Assembly: GCA_011390635.1 (NCBI GenBank)
Contig: JAABSA010000027.1
Location: 1 to 52,416 of the forward strand
Length of the DNA stretch: 52,416 nt
Direction: 5' to 3'
From: Desulfotignum sp.
Lineage (GTDB): Bacteria > Desulfobacterota > Desulfobacteria > Desulfobacterales > Desulfobacteraceae
Numbering within the stretch: the stretch's first letter is position 1; the number at the start of each line of letters is the position of its first letter. The notes below the pieces were generated by a model. The model was not told where the DNA came from, did not search any database, and saw nothing but the letters and a program-made list of their open reading frames with translations. Shown here piece after piece: positions 7,934-15,873 of this stretch. The position numbers and the translations under genes were made by a program.

Positions 7934-10024
7934 CTATTTTTCGTTTAATGCCGTATCCACCTTGACAGCGATTTGCTGCATGGAAAATGGTTTCTGGATA
8001 AACTGCACCCCTTTTTCCAGCACACCCTGATGGGCGATCACATTGGCGGTATACCCGGACATGAACAAAAGCCTGATATCGGGATAAAGGGCTGTCATCT
8101 GCCCGGCCATTTCCCGGCCGTTCATCTCAGGCATAACCACATCGGTGATCAACAGGTGAATCCGGCCGTCATGTGCCCTGGCCAGTTCCAGTGCTTTACA
8201 AGGTGACGATTCTGCCAGAACAGCGTATCCCAGCTGTAAAAGCATTGCCTGAAGAAGTTCCAGAATGGCATCTTCATCCTCCACAATCAGGATAGTTTCG
8301 CCGTTTCCGGTCGGCATCGGTGCAGAAGATTCTTTTGGTATATCCGCGGTTTCATCCCCACTGCGGGGCAGATAAACATGAAAGGTCGTGCCTGTGCCCT
8401 GTTCAGTATACACATTGATAAATCCGTTGTTTTGTTTGACAATGCCGTACACCGTTGACAGTCCCAGGCCGGTGCCTTTTCCCACGCCCTTTGTGGTAAA
8501 AAAGGGTTCAAACAGATTGGCCAGGGTATCCTGGTCCATGCCGCAGCCATTGTCGCTGACCGCCAGCAGGACAAAATCACCGGGGACGAAACCTGGATGG
8601 TCTGCACAATAGGATGTATCAAAGGTTTTTATACCGGTTTCAATGGTGATCTTGCCCCTGTCTGCGATGGCATCCCTGGCATTTACGCACAGGTTGGCCA
8701 GAATCTGATCAACCTGAGAGGGATCGATTTTCACGGGCCAGAGTTTACCGGCAGGCTGCCACAGCAGGTCGATGTCCTCACCGATGAGGCGGCGCAGCAT
8801 GTTGAACATGCCTTCGACCGTTTCATTCAGATCAAGGGTTTTGGGAGAAATGGTCTGTTTTCTGGCAAACCCCAGCAATTTTTTTGTGATCTCTGCGGAA
8901 TGGCTGGCAGCCTTGCGGATCTGCTGCAGATTGTTATGCAGGGAATCGGACGGGTCCACCTTGTCCAGGGCCAGATCCGTATGCCCTAAAATCACGTTGA
9001 GCATGTTGTTGAAATCATGGGCCACACCACCGGCCAGCCTGCCGATGGACTCCATTTTCTGGGTCTGGATCAGCTGGGACTCAAGGGAGCGTTGTTCTGT
9101 GATATCCAGTAAGAATCCCCGGATATGGTCCAGATTCCCGTTTTCATCAAAAACAGCCGCTGCATTTTCAATCAAATGAATAAGGGTCCCGTCGGTTCGC
9201 CTGAAAATGGTTTCATGACCTGAGACCCGCTTTTTTCTGACAAGATTTTCCAGGAATCTATCCCTGTCTGACTTGGTATTGTAGATATCACTCACAGCAG
9301 TATCCAGGGCCTGGCGCTTGTCTGCAAACCCGAAAATGCGCAGATATTCCCGGTTGCATGTGATCAGTTGTCCTGCCGGACTGGAGATATACGCACCGGC
9401 AATGTTTTCTTCAAAATAGGCCCGGTATCTTTCTTCGCTCTGCTCCAGGGCCTGTTTCGATTTTTTATGTTTGTTTATCGCCTGCTGCAAATTGGTATTT
9501 ACCGCTGATAATTCTCCGGTACGGTTGGCAACACGTTCTTCCAGCATTTTTTTTTCATGCACCAGTCCCCTGTATAATTGAAAAATTGCAAACACCATCA
9601 CCAGCACCACCAGGAAAATAATATCAAAATAAATGGTATCACAGTTCCACTCCGCCTGGATGGTACCGATCACTTTATTATCATAACGGACTGGGCTGGA
9701 AAGGGTTACCCGGGGCATCAGGTGAAGGGCGGTAAAAAACCGATCCAGTGGTGTGGGCGCTTCTCCAGAACTGTGTTGAAAAATTTTTCCACGGATATCT
9801 CTGACCACAATAGATGCATAATTGTGGGATCTGCAGGCCAGGGACAAATATTGCGCAGCCCCCTGCTGATTATGGTTCCAGAGTGCGTTGGCAACAATAT
9901 CGGCATGAGATGCAATCCTGGCATGGGCTTTTTTCCGGGCATAGTGGTCATGAACCAGAACAACAGCGCAAAACAGTGCCAGCAATAATACAGCTGCCAG
10001 TATAGTGGTCTTTTGATGGCTCAA
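7934..10024 (-). CDS. hybrid sensor histidine kinase (periplasmic sensor, PAS, HisKA, HATPase, REC)
   Basis: The 696-residue protein starts with TTG (10022-10024) behind AAGGA. Two membrane helices (about residues 8-25 and 135-157) enclose a periplasmic sensory region. A coiled linker follows, then a PAS domain with PAC tail (about 200-315, FLLDITEQRSLE). The dimerisation helix has the phospho-acceptor His in GGVAHDFNNMLNVILGH; the ATPase has N (NLCVNARDAI), G1 (SDNGCGMD) and G2 (GKGTGLGLSTVYGIV) boxes. A C-terminal receiver has its phosphorylatable Asp in LLITDVVMPEMNG. It lies 18 bases downstream of a solute-binding-protein gene, which probably supplies ligand sensing. No separate response regulator is adjacent except the sigma-54 activator further along, which lacks the Asp. 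Confidence 0.9.
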   Translation of the reverse strand: MSHQKTTILAAVLLLALFCAVVLVHDHYARKKAHARIASHADIVANALWNHNQQGAAQYLSLACRSHNYASIVVRDIRGKIFQHSSGEAPTPLDRFFTALHLMPRVTLSSPVRYDNKVIGTIQAEWNCDTIYFDIIFLVVLVMVFAIFQLYRGLVHEKKMLEERVANRTGELSAVNTNLQQAINKHKKSKQALEQSEERYRAYFEENIAGAYISSPAGQLITCNREYLRIFGFADKRQALDTAVSDIYNTKSDRDRFLENLVRKKRVSGHETIFRRTDGTLIHLIENAAAVFDENGNLDHIRGFLLDITEQRSLESQLIQTQKMESIGRLAGGVAHDFNNMLNVILGHTDLALDKVDPSDSLHNNLQQIRKAASHSAEITKKLLGFARKQTISPKTLDLNETVEGMFNMLRRLIGEDIDLLWQPAGKLWPVKIDPSQVDQILANLCVNARDAIADRGKITIETGIKTFDTSYCADHPGFVPGDFVLLAVSDNGCGMDQDTLANLFEPFFTTKGVGKGTGLGLSTVYGIVKQNNGFINVYTEQGTGTTFHVYLPRSGDETADIPKESSAPMPTGNGETILIVEDEDAILELLQAMLLQLGYAVLAESSPCKALELARAHDGRIHLLITDVVMPEMNGREMAGQMTALYPDIRLLFMSGYTANVIAHQGVLEKGVQFIQKPFSMQQIAVKVDTALNEK

Positions 10025-10042
10025 AACACATTCCTTATGATC

Positions 10043-10873
10043 TTATTGTGCACCCTGACTGTCCTTTTCTGTTTGCTGGGCAATGATGGCTGCATTGATC
10101 TTTTCAATGTATGTTTGATCTGTTTTGCGGCTGAACAGCAGATACCGTTTATTGCCCATGGGCACATCACTAAACCGGACCAATGTAAAATCATCAGCCG
10201 GCAATCCTGATGTCCTGATCAATTCTCTGGCTTCTTCTTCAGCTATGAAAAAATAATCTGCCAGCCCGGCATGGATGCTTTTCAGCATACCGATATTCTC
10301 AGCCGTGATAATCTGCTGTTTTGGATGATATCCTGCTATCATATCATCAACGAACTGACCATAGGAATATCCTTGTTTTTGCAGCAGAACCAAATCCGGG
10401 TTTTTTACTGTTTCTTCCAAAGGCCGGCCGGACACCATGCGGTGATTGTCGGCCCGGGCCAGGGCAATGGTGGGTTTATCCTGGTAAATATAATGAGAAT
10501 ACACTGCATATTTTTCACGCGCAGGATTCTTAAACCACCCGATGATACAGTTGTTTTTGCCGTCGTATTGTAAGATATCCAATTGTCTGACTGCCGGTGT
10601 TTTGACCCATTTAACCGGGATATCTGCAGCAAGAAATGCTTTTTTCACTGGATCCACACACAGGCCGTATACACCCAGGGGCCCGGTTACATAATAGGGA
10701 GGCCGCTCATGATAGTGAATGGTGATGATTTGTTCCGGTCCGTCTCCTTTCAGCACCGGTACGGTGAACGGATGCTGAATTCTGCCTGAAATATAGGGTT
10801 TTGCGTACAACAGGGCAATGGCAGCAACCAGGCACACAACCGGTACCAGCAAAGTTCTGGATCGTTTTTTCAT
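10043..10873 (-). CDS. periplasmic solute-binding protein (SBP family 3-like), sensory partner
   Basis: The 276-residue protein from ATG 10871-10873 opens with a signal or anchor sequence MKKRSRTLLVPVVCLVAAIA. The body resembles family-3 extracellular solute-binding proteins: ITIHYHERPPYYVTGPLGVYGLCVDPVKKAF is the conserved first strand and loop, and KSIHAGLADYFFIAEEEA fits the inter-lobe region. No ABC permease or ATPase lies nearby. The gene is immediately upstream of the hybrid kinase on the same strand, so a role in presenting a ligand to that sensor, rather than transport, is likely. An alternative ATG at 10912 would add 13 residues. Confidence 0.72.
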   Translation of the reverse strand: MKKRSRTLLVPVVCLVAAIALLYAKPYISGRIQHPFTVPVLKGDGPEQIITIHYHERPPYYVTGPLGVYGLCVDPVKKAFLAADIPVKWVKTPAVRQLDILQYDGKNNCIIGWFKNPAREKYAVYSHYIYQDKPTIALARADNHRMVSGRPLEETVKNPDLVLLQKQGYSYGQFVDDMIAGYHPKQQIITAENIGMLKSIHAGLADYFFIAEEEARELIRTSGLPADDFTLVRFSDVPMGNKRYLLFSRKTDQTYIEKINAAIIAQQTEKDSQGAQ

Positions 10874-11091
10874 TTTTGATATCACGCCTGTATCATAATA
10901 GCCATGTGTCATACCTGTTTTTCCGGTTCTCCTTACCCTTAATGTGCACATCACGCTGAAGAAACGGGTTCACAACATTGTTTTCCCTGAAAAGCCGGTC
11001 GATTTCAAACCGCAGCCGGGTTTCGGCCGTGAGAAACTCATCGATACTAGATCAGAACCGGAGCCTGAAATCAAGAGAACTTTCACCAAAG

Positions 11092-12516
11092 TCATTGAAG
11101 CCCGGGCTTAAACCGGTTTTTATCAATCCCCAGTTTTTTCATTTTCCCGTACAGGCCCCTGGGATGGATACCTGCCTTCTTTGCTGCTTCCCCCACCCGG
11201 CCCCGGGTTTTTTCAAGAACCATTTCCAGGTATTTTTTTTCCACCCGGGTGATCATTGCTGCTTTCACCTGATCAAGGGTCTGGCTGGTCCAGGTTTTTG
11301 GATCTGTTTCCAAAACACCCATCCAGTCCAGGGACAGATCCGGGTTTTCCTGAAATCCTGAAGGAAGATCCTGCAGGGTGATGCAGTCAGACCGGCACAA
11401 CAAAACCGCCCGTTCAATGACATTCATGAGTTCTCTGACATTTCCCGGCCAGGCATAATTGCACAGGGCATTAACTGCATCTTCTGAAAATCCGGTAATC
11501 TCCCTGCTGGTGCGCTGCGCCTGCTGGATAAGGAACTGTTCGGCCATGACCGGGATATCTTCTTTTCTCTGCCGCAAAGGCGGCAGGGTCAAGGTGATCA
11601 CCCCCAGTCGGTAGTACAGGTCCTGGCGGAAATTTTTATTTTTGATTTCCTGGTCCAGATCCTTGTTGGTGGCGGCAATAACCCGCACATCCACCCATAC
11701 GGGAGATTCCCCTCCCACCGGGATAAACTCGAAATCCTGGAGAACCCGGAGGAGTTTTGACTGTGTTTTCAAGGGCATCTCCCCGATTTCATCCAGAAAG
11801 AGAGTGCCCCCGTGGGCCAGTTCAAATGCCCCCCGCCGGGATCGGATGGCCCCGGTAAATGCCCCCTGCTCATGGCCGAACAATTCACTTTCCATGAGCT
11901 GATCCGGGATGGCCGCCATGTTCAGCGCGATAAACGGTCCACTGGACCGGTGGCTTTCCATATGAATGGCCTTGGAAAGGTGCTCTTTTCCCACACCGGT
12001 CTCTCCCTGGAGCAACAGACTGGCATCACTGGCAACAATCTGGCGGACCTCTTCCAAAAACAACTGCATATCTCTGCTGCTGGAAACAAAATCATGCAGT
12101 CTGGGCTGAATCCTGCCCCGGTGGTCAAACCGGTTCAGGTCATAAAACTGCTGCCGGGATGTCAGGGTGGTTTCAATGGCTTCCATCAGCTGGTCCGGCG
12201 GCAGGCCGGAATAGAGCACCATATCTGCACCTGCCCCTATAAGGGTGGCATGCTCTTTTGAAGACTCCCGGTCATCGAGAATAATGGTTATGGGTTTTTC
12301 CGGCAGATTATTGAGTATGGCAACACTGGCATCCACCGGTTTAGGAATTAAGGTCCGGCTGATGAGGAATACATCAGAGCAGCTTCGTACCAGATCCTGC
12401 CAGGCATTGTGCGGATCACGGAAAATTTTCAGCCGGATATCAGCCTGTGACAGTCGTTTTTCAATGGCAGCAACCAGTTTTTTTTCCTTTACAGCACATA
12501 CAAGCCGGGTCAGCAC
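11092..12516 (-). CDS. sigma-54-dependent activator with degenerate receiver domain
   Basis: The 474-residue protein begins with GTG (12514-12516) behind AGGAGG. Residues 1-120 have receiver-like spacing, but the phosphorylation site reads DVFLISRTLIP, with Ser at the expected Asp (residue 53), and the acidic N-terminal pair is absent (AVKEKK). It is thus a pseudo-receiver. The AAA+ domain (about 145-375) has Walker A GETGVGKE, the sigma-54-contacting GAFTGA loop, Walker B GTLFLDEIGEM and the arginine-finger region. A Fis-type helix-turn-helix ends the protein (GRVGEAAKKAGIHPRGLYGKMKKLG). It is transcribed away from the amine/ligase gene cluster at 13.0-17.1 kb, whose promoter looks sigma-54-dependent, so it is the natural candidate activator. 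Confidence 0.9.
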   Translation of the reverse strand: MLTRLVCAVKEKKLVAAIEKRLSQADIRLKIFRDPHNAWQDLVRSCSDVFLISRTLIPKPVDASVAILNNLPEKPITIILDDRESSKEHATLIGAGADMVLYSGLPPDQLMEAIETTLTSRQQFYDLNRFDHRGRIQPRLHDFVSSSRDMQLFLEEVRQIVASDASLLLQGETGVGKEHLSKAIHMESHRSSGPFIALNMAAIPDQLMESELFGHEQGAFTGAIRSRRGAFELAHGGTLFLDEIGEMPLKTQSKLLRVLQDFEFIPVGGESPVWVDVRVIAATNKDLDQEIKNKNFRQDLYYRLGVITLTLPPLRQRKEDIPVMAEQFLIQQAQRTSREITGFSEDAVNALCNYAWPGNVRELMNVIERAVLLCRSDCITLQDLPSGFQENPDLSLDWMGVLETDPKTWTSQTLDQVKAAMITRVEKKYLEMVLEKTRGRVGEAAKKAGIHPRGLYGKMKKLGIDKNRFKPGLQ

Positions 12517-12844
12517 TGTCCATCCTCCTGTGTCTATCCTGAATGGTTGATTTAGGTAATATAATACCGAATTTTACAACAAGCATATACCAATACCTGT
12601 AAAAATCAACGAAACATAATTTTCCTGCGGCTGTACCAGGACAATTGCATGTACCCGACATCCTTTCGGCAGAAGGATGCCCGCCTCTTGTGTGTGCCTT
12701 GGTCATACGCCTGAATTCACATCTGCATGCGATCAGTTTGTTGCCATACCCGCCGGGGCGGCCTGTATTCCTGGTCTCTGACTTACTGCAGCATACCACC
12801 AGGGGCGGATTTCCGGTACAGACCCACTCGTAAGTGGTAAGAAA

Positions 12845-12886
12845 ATACGGAAAATACTATTAGCAGTAAAACAATACCGGAAAATT
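12845..12886 (+). repeat. pair of direct repeats, possible activator sites
   Basis: ATACGGAAAAT (12845-12855) and ATACCGGAAAATT (12874-12886) are spaced about 29 bases apart, close to three helical turns. They lie 80-120 bases upstream of the -24/-12 promoter at 12966. That is where enhancer sites of sigma-54 activators usually sit. The rest of the 12517-13054 gap is AT-rich and I see no gene in it. Confidence 0.35.
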
Positions 12887-12965
12887 GCCTTTCACGGAAT
12901 GTATAAAATTTTTCAATACACTGAATTTAAAGGAAATACAAAAATATCAGCCGGATATTTCAGTA

Positions 12966-12981
12966 TGGCATATTTTCTGCT
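12966..12981 (+). promoter_or_regulatory. sigma-54 (-24/-12) promoter of the amine/ligase cluster
   Basis: TGGCATATTTTCTGCT has the invariant GG (12967-12968) and GC (12979-12980) with the correct ten-base interval and 13 of 16 agreement with TGGCAC-N5-TTGCW when N is ignored. Transcription would start near 12992, just before the small gene at 13055. A short inverted repeat (TTTCTGC/GCAGAAA, 12974-12990) overlaps the -12 element. The divergent sigma-54 activator supports the call. Confidence 0.6.
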
Positions 12982-13054
12982 AAGCAGAAATTAAACAACC
13001 CCGGATCCCGGCAATATTCCTGGACCGGTAAAACAAAGACCCAAAGGTGAAAAA

Positions 13055-13219
13055 ATGGCCCAGCGAGAAAACAACCGGCAATCCAGACACAAAGCCCCGA
13101 AATTCAAAGAAAACCAGGAAGAAGACCTGTGCTGGGAAGACCGCCGGGAACTTCAGAACCACCGGAAAAAATCAGACAAACGTCCCCATCAGAAAGACAG
13201 AACAAAAATCAAATGGTAG
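13055..13219 (+). CDS. 54-residue basic, charged small protein
   Basis: ATG 13055 follows AAAGGTG at good spacing, and a 54-codon frame ends at TAG 13217-13219. The product is very hydrophilic (about one third Lys/Arg plus many Glu, Asp, Asn and Gln), for example QEEDLCWEDRRELQNHRKK, with no hydrophobic segment. It is the first gene after the sigma-54 promoter. I recognise no family. It might be a regulatory or nucleic-acid-binding peptide, or a leader. A competing frame from GTG 13047 runs through into the next gene but has no family support upstream of 13254. Confidence 0.45.
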   Translation: MAQRENNRQSRHKAPKFKENQEEDLCWEDRRELQNHRKKSDKRPHQKDRTKIKW

Positions 13220-13253
13220 CTGGCTGCTGCCCGGAAAACAAGGAACCCAATAC

Positions 13254-13655
13254 ATGAACATAGCATCTCCTCTAAAAGCAAATGTAACACTGGAAACCAT
13301 GCCGGAGGCATGGGGCATTGCCTCTGCCATTGATATATATGACTGTGACCCCCAAAAGATCCGGGATGCCCAGTATATCAAATCCTTTGTGGTCCAGCTC
13401 TGTGAATTGATCGACATGAAACGGTTTGGAGACACCCAGGTTGTACATTTTGGCGAAGATGAAAAAGTGGCCGGATTTTCCATGGTTCAGCTCATTGAAA
13501 CCTCTTTGATATCGGCCCATTTTGCCAACCTGACCAATACCGTGTACCTGGATGTATTCAGCTGCAAAACCTATGACCCTGAAGTGGTCAGGCAGTTTTC
13601 CCAAACCAGCTTTGGCGGGTCTTTTTCCAGGATTACCGTCACCCACCGCCTCTAA
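13254..13655 (+). CDS. divergent AdoMet decarboxylase (SpeD)-like pyruvoyl enzyme
   Basis: The 133-residue protein is preceded by AAGGAA. It aligns over its length with prokaryotic class 1B S-adenosylmethionine decarboxylase: an early strand SAIDIYDCD, and a core ending YLDVFSC. Set against the Thermotoga maritima enzyme as I recall it, Ser76, Ser84, His89, Asp100 and Cys104 fall gap-free on Ser55, Ser63 (pyruvoyl precursor), His68, Asp79 and Cys83. The usual ESHxxxHTWPE motif is otherwise lost: it reads TSLISAHFANL, so the Glu before the cleavage Ser, the next His and the WPE are gone. Self-processing therefore looks possible, but the substrate is probably not AdoMet. It heads an operon with an acyltransferase, ATP-grasp ligase and PLP decarboxylase. 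Homologues that decarboxylate arginine or ornithine are known. Confidence 0.6.
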   Translation: MNIASPLKANVTLETMPEAWGIASAIDIYDCDPQKIRDAQYIKSFVVQLCELIDMKRFGDTQVVHFGEDEKVAGFSMVQLIETSLISAHFANLTNTVYLDVFSCKTYDPEVVRQFSQTSFGGSFSRITVTHRL

Positions 13656-14627
13656 ATGGGCGGCACAAAGATTGTCCTGTACCAGGACCCGGCCCAGTGC
13701 AGGCGGATGTGGGAGACCCTGTGGCCCGGCCGGGTCCTGTTCGATCTGTGGCCGGTGAGGTGGTGTTTTCATAAGGCGTATGACCGGCCTCTGGCCTTTC
13801 ATGTTGCGGAACAGGCAGGCCGGCCTGTGGGCATGCTGGCCCTGTCCTGGAATGAGGAGACTGCAAACTTTGTACAATTTCCAGGAGAAACCTGGCAGAA
13901 CAAAACCTGGCTCGAACAGAACCGGGTGATTGCCCCGACCCCCCGGATACTGACGGATCTTCTGGAAGCCGTGCCGGGTCCGGTTCATTTGCGGTATATA
14001 AAACGGCACAACGGTATCCACGGGTCCGGCCTGCTGCACCCGGATGAAATCAGATACCTGTTTTTCCCGGCATCTTTTGGATACCGTTTTGATGCCTACT
14101 GGCAGTCCTTTGCAGGCAAAACCCGCAAGAAACTGGCAGCAGACCTGCGAAAACTGGAAAAGGGTGATGTCTGCTTCCGGCATGATACAATATCTGATCT
14201 GGAACATCTGTTTCAACTCAATATCAATGCCTTTGGCCCGAACGCCTATTTCAGCGATCCCCGGTTTCTGCGTTCATTTGAACTGCTGGCTGATTTTTTC
14301 AATAAAATGGGATTGCTGAAAATGACCACCGTGCGTATTAACGGCAAGATAGCAGCCGTAGACATGGGGGTTCTGTGGAAGGGCACGTATACCTTACTGG
14401 CCGGCGGCACCAGCCCGGATTTTCCCGGCGTGGCCAAGCTGATAAATTTTCACCACCTGAAATGGGCCTGCCACCAGCGCGTGAAATATGTGGATTTTCT
14501 GTGCGGGGATTTCAGCTGGAAACAGCGGTTCCGCCTTGTCCCCGTACCGTTGTATGAAATCACAACCCATACCTCCTGCCAGGGATTTGGCACACATACT
14601 GATGACCAACACATCCGCTGCGCCTAA
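13656..14627 (+). CDS. BioF2/FemAB-like GNAT acyltransferase
   Basis: The 323-residue protein starts at an ATG that directly abuts the previous stop. The C-terminal half has features of the BioF2-like/FemAB acetyltransferase fold: YWQSFAGKTRKKLAADLRKLEKG (the family's basic helix), then LKMTTVRINGKIAAVDMGVLWKGTYTLLAGG and GVAKLINFHHLKWACHQRVKYVDFLCGDFSWKQRF, which is a typical acyl-binding core and closing segment. The N-terminal 130 residues resemble a second, degenerate GNAT lobe. Such proteins transfer acyl or aminoacyl groups to amines. It lies between the SpeD-like and ATP-grasp genes, suggesting that the amine is acylated. Confidence 0.65.
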   Translation: MGGTKIVLYQDPAQCRRMWETLWPGRVLFDLWPVRWCFHKAYDRPLAFHVAEQAGRPVGMLALSWNEETANFVQFPGETWQNKTWLEQNRVIAPTPRILTDLLEAVPGPVHLRYIKRHNGIHGSGLLHPDEIRYLFFPASFGYRFDAYWQSFAGKTRKKLAADLRKLEKGDVCFRHDTISDLEHLFQLNINAFGPNAYFSDPRFLRSFELLADFFNKMGLLKMTTVRINGKIAAVDMGVLWKGTYTLLAGGTSPDFPGVAKLINFHHLKWACHQRVKYVDFLCGDFSWKQRFRLVPVPLYEITTHTSCQGFGTHTDDQHIRCA

Positions 14628-15873
14628 AACGTCAAAAGTCCTCGTGGTTGGGACCACTGCCGATTACATCCAGTGGATCAGAAACGCCTGTCCCGGACGT
14701 GCCCTTTTCCTCACGGCACCGGATATCCGGCAAAAAGCAACAGAACCGGTACCGGATCCCTGTGAAGAACTGGTCTGTTCCCTGTCTGATATCCCCGGGA
14801 TCCTGGCAGACCTTGGGGCGCATGTGACAGCACACAACCAGGTGATCACCGGCATTGCCTGTTTTGACTGTGAATCCATGGAAACAGCGGCCCATGTGGC
14901 ACATTGTATGAACCTTGAATATCCCAGTGCCTCAGCCGTTACAAACTGCCGCAACAAACTGGTATCCAAACAACTGTGGCAGATGCACAAAATTGACTGC
15001 CCCCGGGTCTGGCCTGTCCACAGCCTGGCAGATGCAACCCGTTGCCTGTCAAAGTCTGCAGACGGCCTGGTACTCAAGCCGGCCTTTGGCAGCGGCAGCG
15101 AACTGGTGTTTCAGTGCAGAACCAGATCTGATGCAGCAACAGCTTACCAGGCCCTGGCAGCCGGCCTTGAAAAACGCAGAAAAAATCCCCTTTTCGGGGA
15201 AGAAAACTGCCTGATACTGGCGGAAGAACTGGTGTCCGGGCCTGAATACAGCTGTGATTTTATCCTGGGCAAAGGTGGCCTGACCCTGGTCCGGCTCACC
15301 CGGAAAATCAAACCAGCCGGCCTTCCCTTCGGCACAGTGGCAGGATATGAGATACCCGCCACCCTTCCTCCTCACACCAGTATCTCCCGGTTTAATGACC
15401 AGCTGCTGCTGGCAGCCCATGCTTTGGGGATCCACACCGGCATCTGCATGGTAGATTTTATTTTTAAAAACAGCCGGCCGTATTTCATCGAAATGACTCC
15501 CCGGCCCGGGGGAGACTGCCTGCCCCAGCTGCTCATGGTTTCAGGCAGTCTGGATATTCTCAAGCTGACCCTGGATGTGGCCCAGAACAGGCCCTGGAGC
15601 CTGGACAATATACAGTTTTCCCCCCACATGGGTATTCGGATCCATGCACGCAAAGCAGGAGTGCTCAAGGCGATCCATTCCCATAATCTGGAAGCGGAAC
15701 CACGGGTCCGGCAGATGCATTTCATCCGGGAGCCCGGCCATGTCATTGCCATGCCCCCCGATGATTATAACTCCTGGCTGCTGGGACATGTGATTATCCG
15801 GACTGATGGCTGGAATTTTCCTGAAACCCGCAGTATGCTTCTGGTCAAACGCCTGGAAATTGAGATCCTATAA
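14602..15873 (+). CDS. ATP-grasp ligase
   Basis: The 423-residue protein (ATG 14602, overlapping the previous gene by 26 bases) has the ATP-grasp layout. An N-terminal Rossmann-like lobe starts KVLVVGTTADYIQWI. The nucleotide-binding lobe has the Lys and glycine loop LVLKPAFGSGSELVF and then EELVSGPEYSCDFIL. The metal-binding lobe has VDFIFKNSRPYFIEMTPRPGGD, close to the ExNPRxGG motif (here T for N). Enzymes of this class join a carboxylate, via an acyl-phosphate, to an amine or thiol, often in dipeptide or peptide-natural-product synthesis. In this operon it could couple an amino acid to an amine from the SpeD-like or PLP decarboxylase. Confidence 0.82.
   Translation: MTNTSAAPKTSKVLVVGTTADYIQWIRNACPGRALFLTAPDIRQKATEPVPDPCEELVCSLSDIPGILADLGAHVTAHNQVITGIACFDCESMETAAHVAHCMNLEYPSASAVTNCRNKLVSKQLWQMHKIDCPRVWPVHSLADATRCLSKSADGLVLKPAFGSGSELVFQCRTRSDAATAYQALAAGLEKRRKNPLFGEENCLILAEELVSGPEYSCDFILGKGGLTLVRLTRKIKPAGLPFGTVAGYEIPATLPPHTSISRFNDQLLLAAHALGIHTGICMVDFIFKNSRPYFIEMTPRPGGDCLPQLLMVSGSLDILKLTLDVAQNRPWSLDNIQFSPHMGIRIHARKAGVLKAIHSHNLEAEPRVRQMHFIREPGHVIAMPPDDYNSWLLGHVIIRTDGWNFPETRSMLLVKRLEIEIL

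Noticed and set aside
10978-11361. Plus-strand open frame opposite the sigma-54 activator
   Set aside because: It is antisense to a clearly coding gene and has no family features or ribosome site.
12974-12990. TTTCTGC/GCAGAAA hairpin as a terminator
   Set aside because: It has a three-base loop and no T-run, and overlaps the -12 element. It may be incidental.
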